DNA of 14,475 nt, from positions 1 through 14,475 of the forward strand of contig JANYBY010000372.1 in the NCBI GenBank assembly GCA_025360565.1, given 5' to 3'. Made by a program: the position numbers and the translations under genes. Below, piece by piece: positions 14,338 to 14,475 of the stretch. The notes under the pieces were generated by a model, which worked only from the letters and a program-made list of their open reading frames with translations, was not told the DNA's origin and made no database searches. Positions within the stretch are counted from its first letter, which is position 1. Every line of letters begins with the position of its first letter. The stretch comes from Bacteroidota bacterium (GTDB taxonomy: Bacteria > Bacteroidota > Bacteroidia > B-17B0 > Aurantibacillaceae).

Positions 14338-14475
14338 TTACTCCATCCCGTAACTGTTCAACAATTTTTTATATTCATCGGAATTACGCCGGCGGAACGA
14401 TTCGTTCTTGGCTAATTCTTGAATTTTCATAATGCCTTCGATGATCTGCTCCGGCCGCGGCGGACAACCCGGCAC
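14338..14475 (-). CDS. nuoB: NADH-quinone oxidoreductase subunit B (C-terminal 45 residues only)
   Basis: The 3' end of the gene for the N2-cluster subunit; the N-terminal three quarters lies beyond the window edge. The visible frame opens with VPGCPPRPEQIIEGIMKIQE, which is the highly conserved NuoB motif holding the last cysteine ligand (VPGCPPRPE) of the [4Fe-4S] cluster N2. It then ends with SDEYKKLLNSYGME and a TAA at 14338-14340. It stands directly upstream of nuoC in the usual order, separated by the 70-base A/T-rich spacer. Confidence 0.95.
   Translation of the reverse strand: MPGCPPRPEQIIEGIMKIQELAKNESFRRRNSDEYKKLLNSYGME

Overview
The window is an almost complete nuo operon (respiratory complex I, proton-pumping NADH:quinone oxidoreductase). 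Every gene lies on the minus strand, so transcription runs from high to low coordinates: nuoB (3' end only), nuoC, a methyltransferase, nuoD, nuoE, a DUF2442/DUF4160 pair, nuoF, two tandem MNT/HEPN toxin-antitoxin-like pairs, nuoG, nuoH, a possible 30-codon membrane ORF, nuoI, nuoJ, nuoK, nuoL, nuoM, nuoN (5' part only). The operon promoter and nuoA lie beyond the high-coordinate edge. No RNA genes, insertion sequences, CRISPR arrays or convincing terminators were seen, and no gene-free stretch exceeds about 105 bases.

The DNA is AT-rich. NuoC and NuoD are separate proteins, NuoG is short (327 residues, no molybdopterin-like domain), and starts are preceded by A-rich leaders rather than strong Shine-Dalgarno sequences. 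Together these point to a member of the Bacteroidota. I cannot name a genus.

Region by region: 11212-14475 carries the hydrophilic connecting module (NuoB, C, D) and the first NADH-module subunit (NuoE), with a SAM-dependent methyltransferase between nuoC and nuoD. Region 7030-11208 holds NuoF and NuoG (FMN and Fe-S electron entry) and is interrupted by three two-gene cassettes placed exactly at gene boundaries: DUF2442-DUF4160 between nuoE and nuoF, and two unrelated-looking MNT-HEPN pairs between nuoF and nuoG. Region 1-7025 holds the membrane arm (NuoH, J, K, L, M, N) plus the ferredoxin-like NuoI. The expected metal ligands and proton-channel Glu/Lys residues are present in the subunits inspected, so the complex looks functional and NADH-linked.

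The most notable observations are these. (1) A 29-bp direct repeat (one mismatch) flanks the second MNT-HEPN pair. One copy is the true 5' end of nuoG and the other is a nuoG 5' remnant left upstream, a clear scar of how this cassette arrived. (2) That remnant forms a 10-codon mini-ORF whose ATG overlaps the upstream HEPN stop and whose TAA lies one base from the next ATG, so translational coupling may have survived the insertion. (3) A 30-codon ORF with one predicted membrane segment fits tightly between nuoH and nuoI and could be an accessory complex I peptide. (4) A methyltransferase gene directly precedes nuoD, whose mitochondrial homologue is known to be arginine-methylated during assembly.
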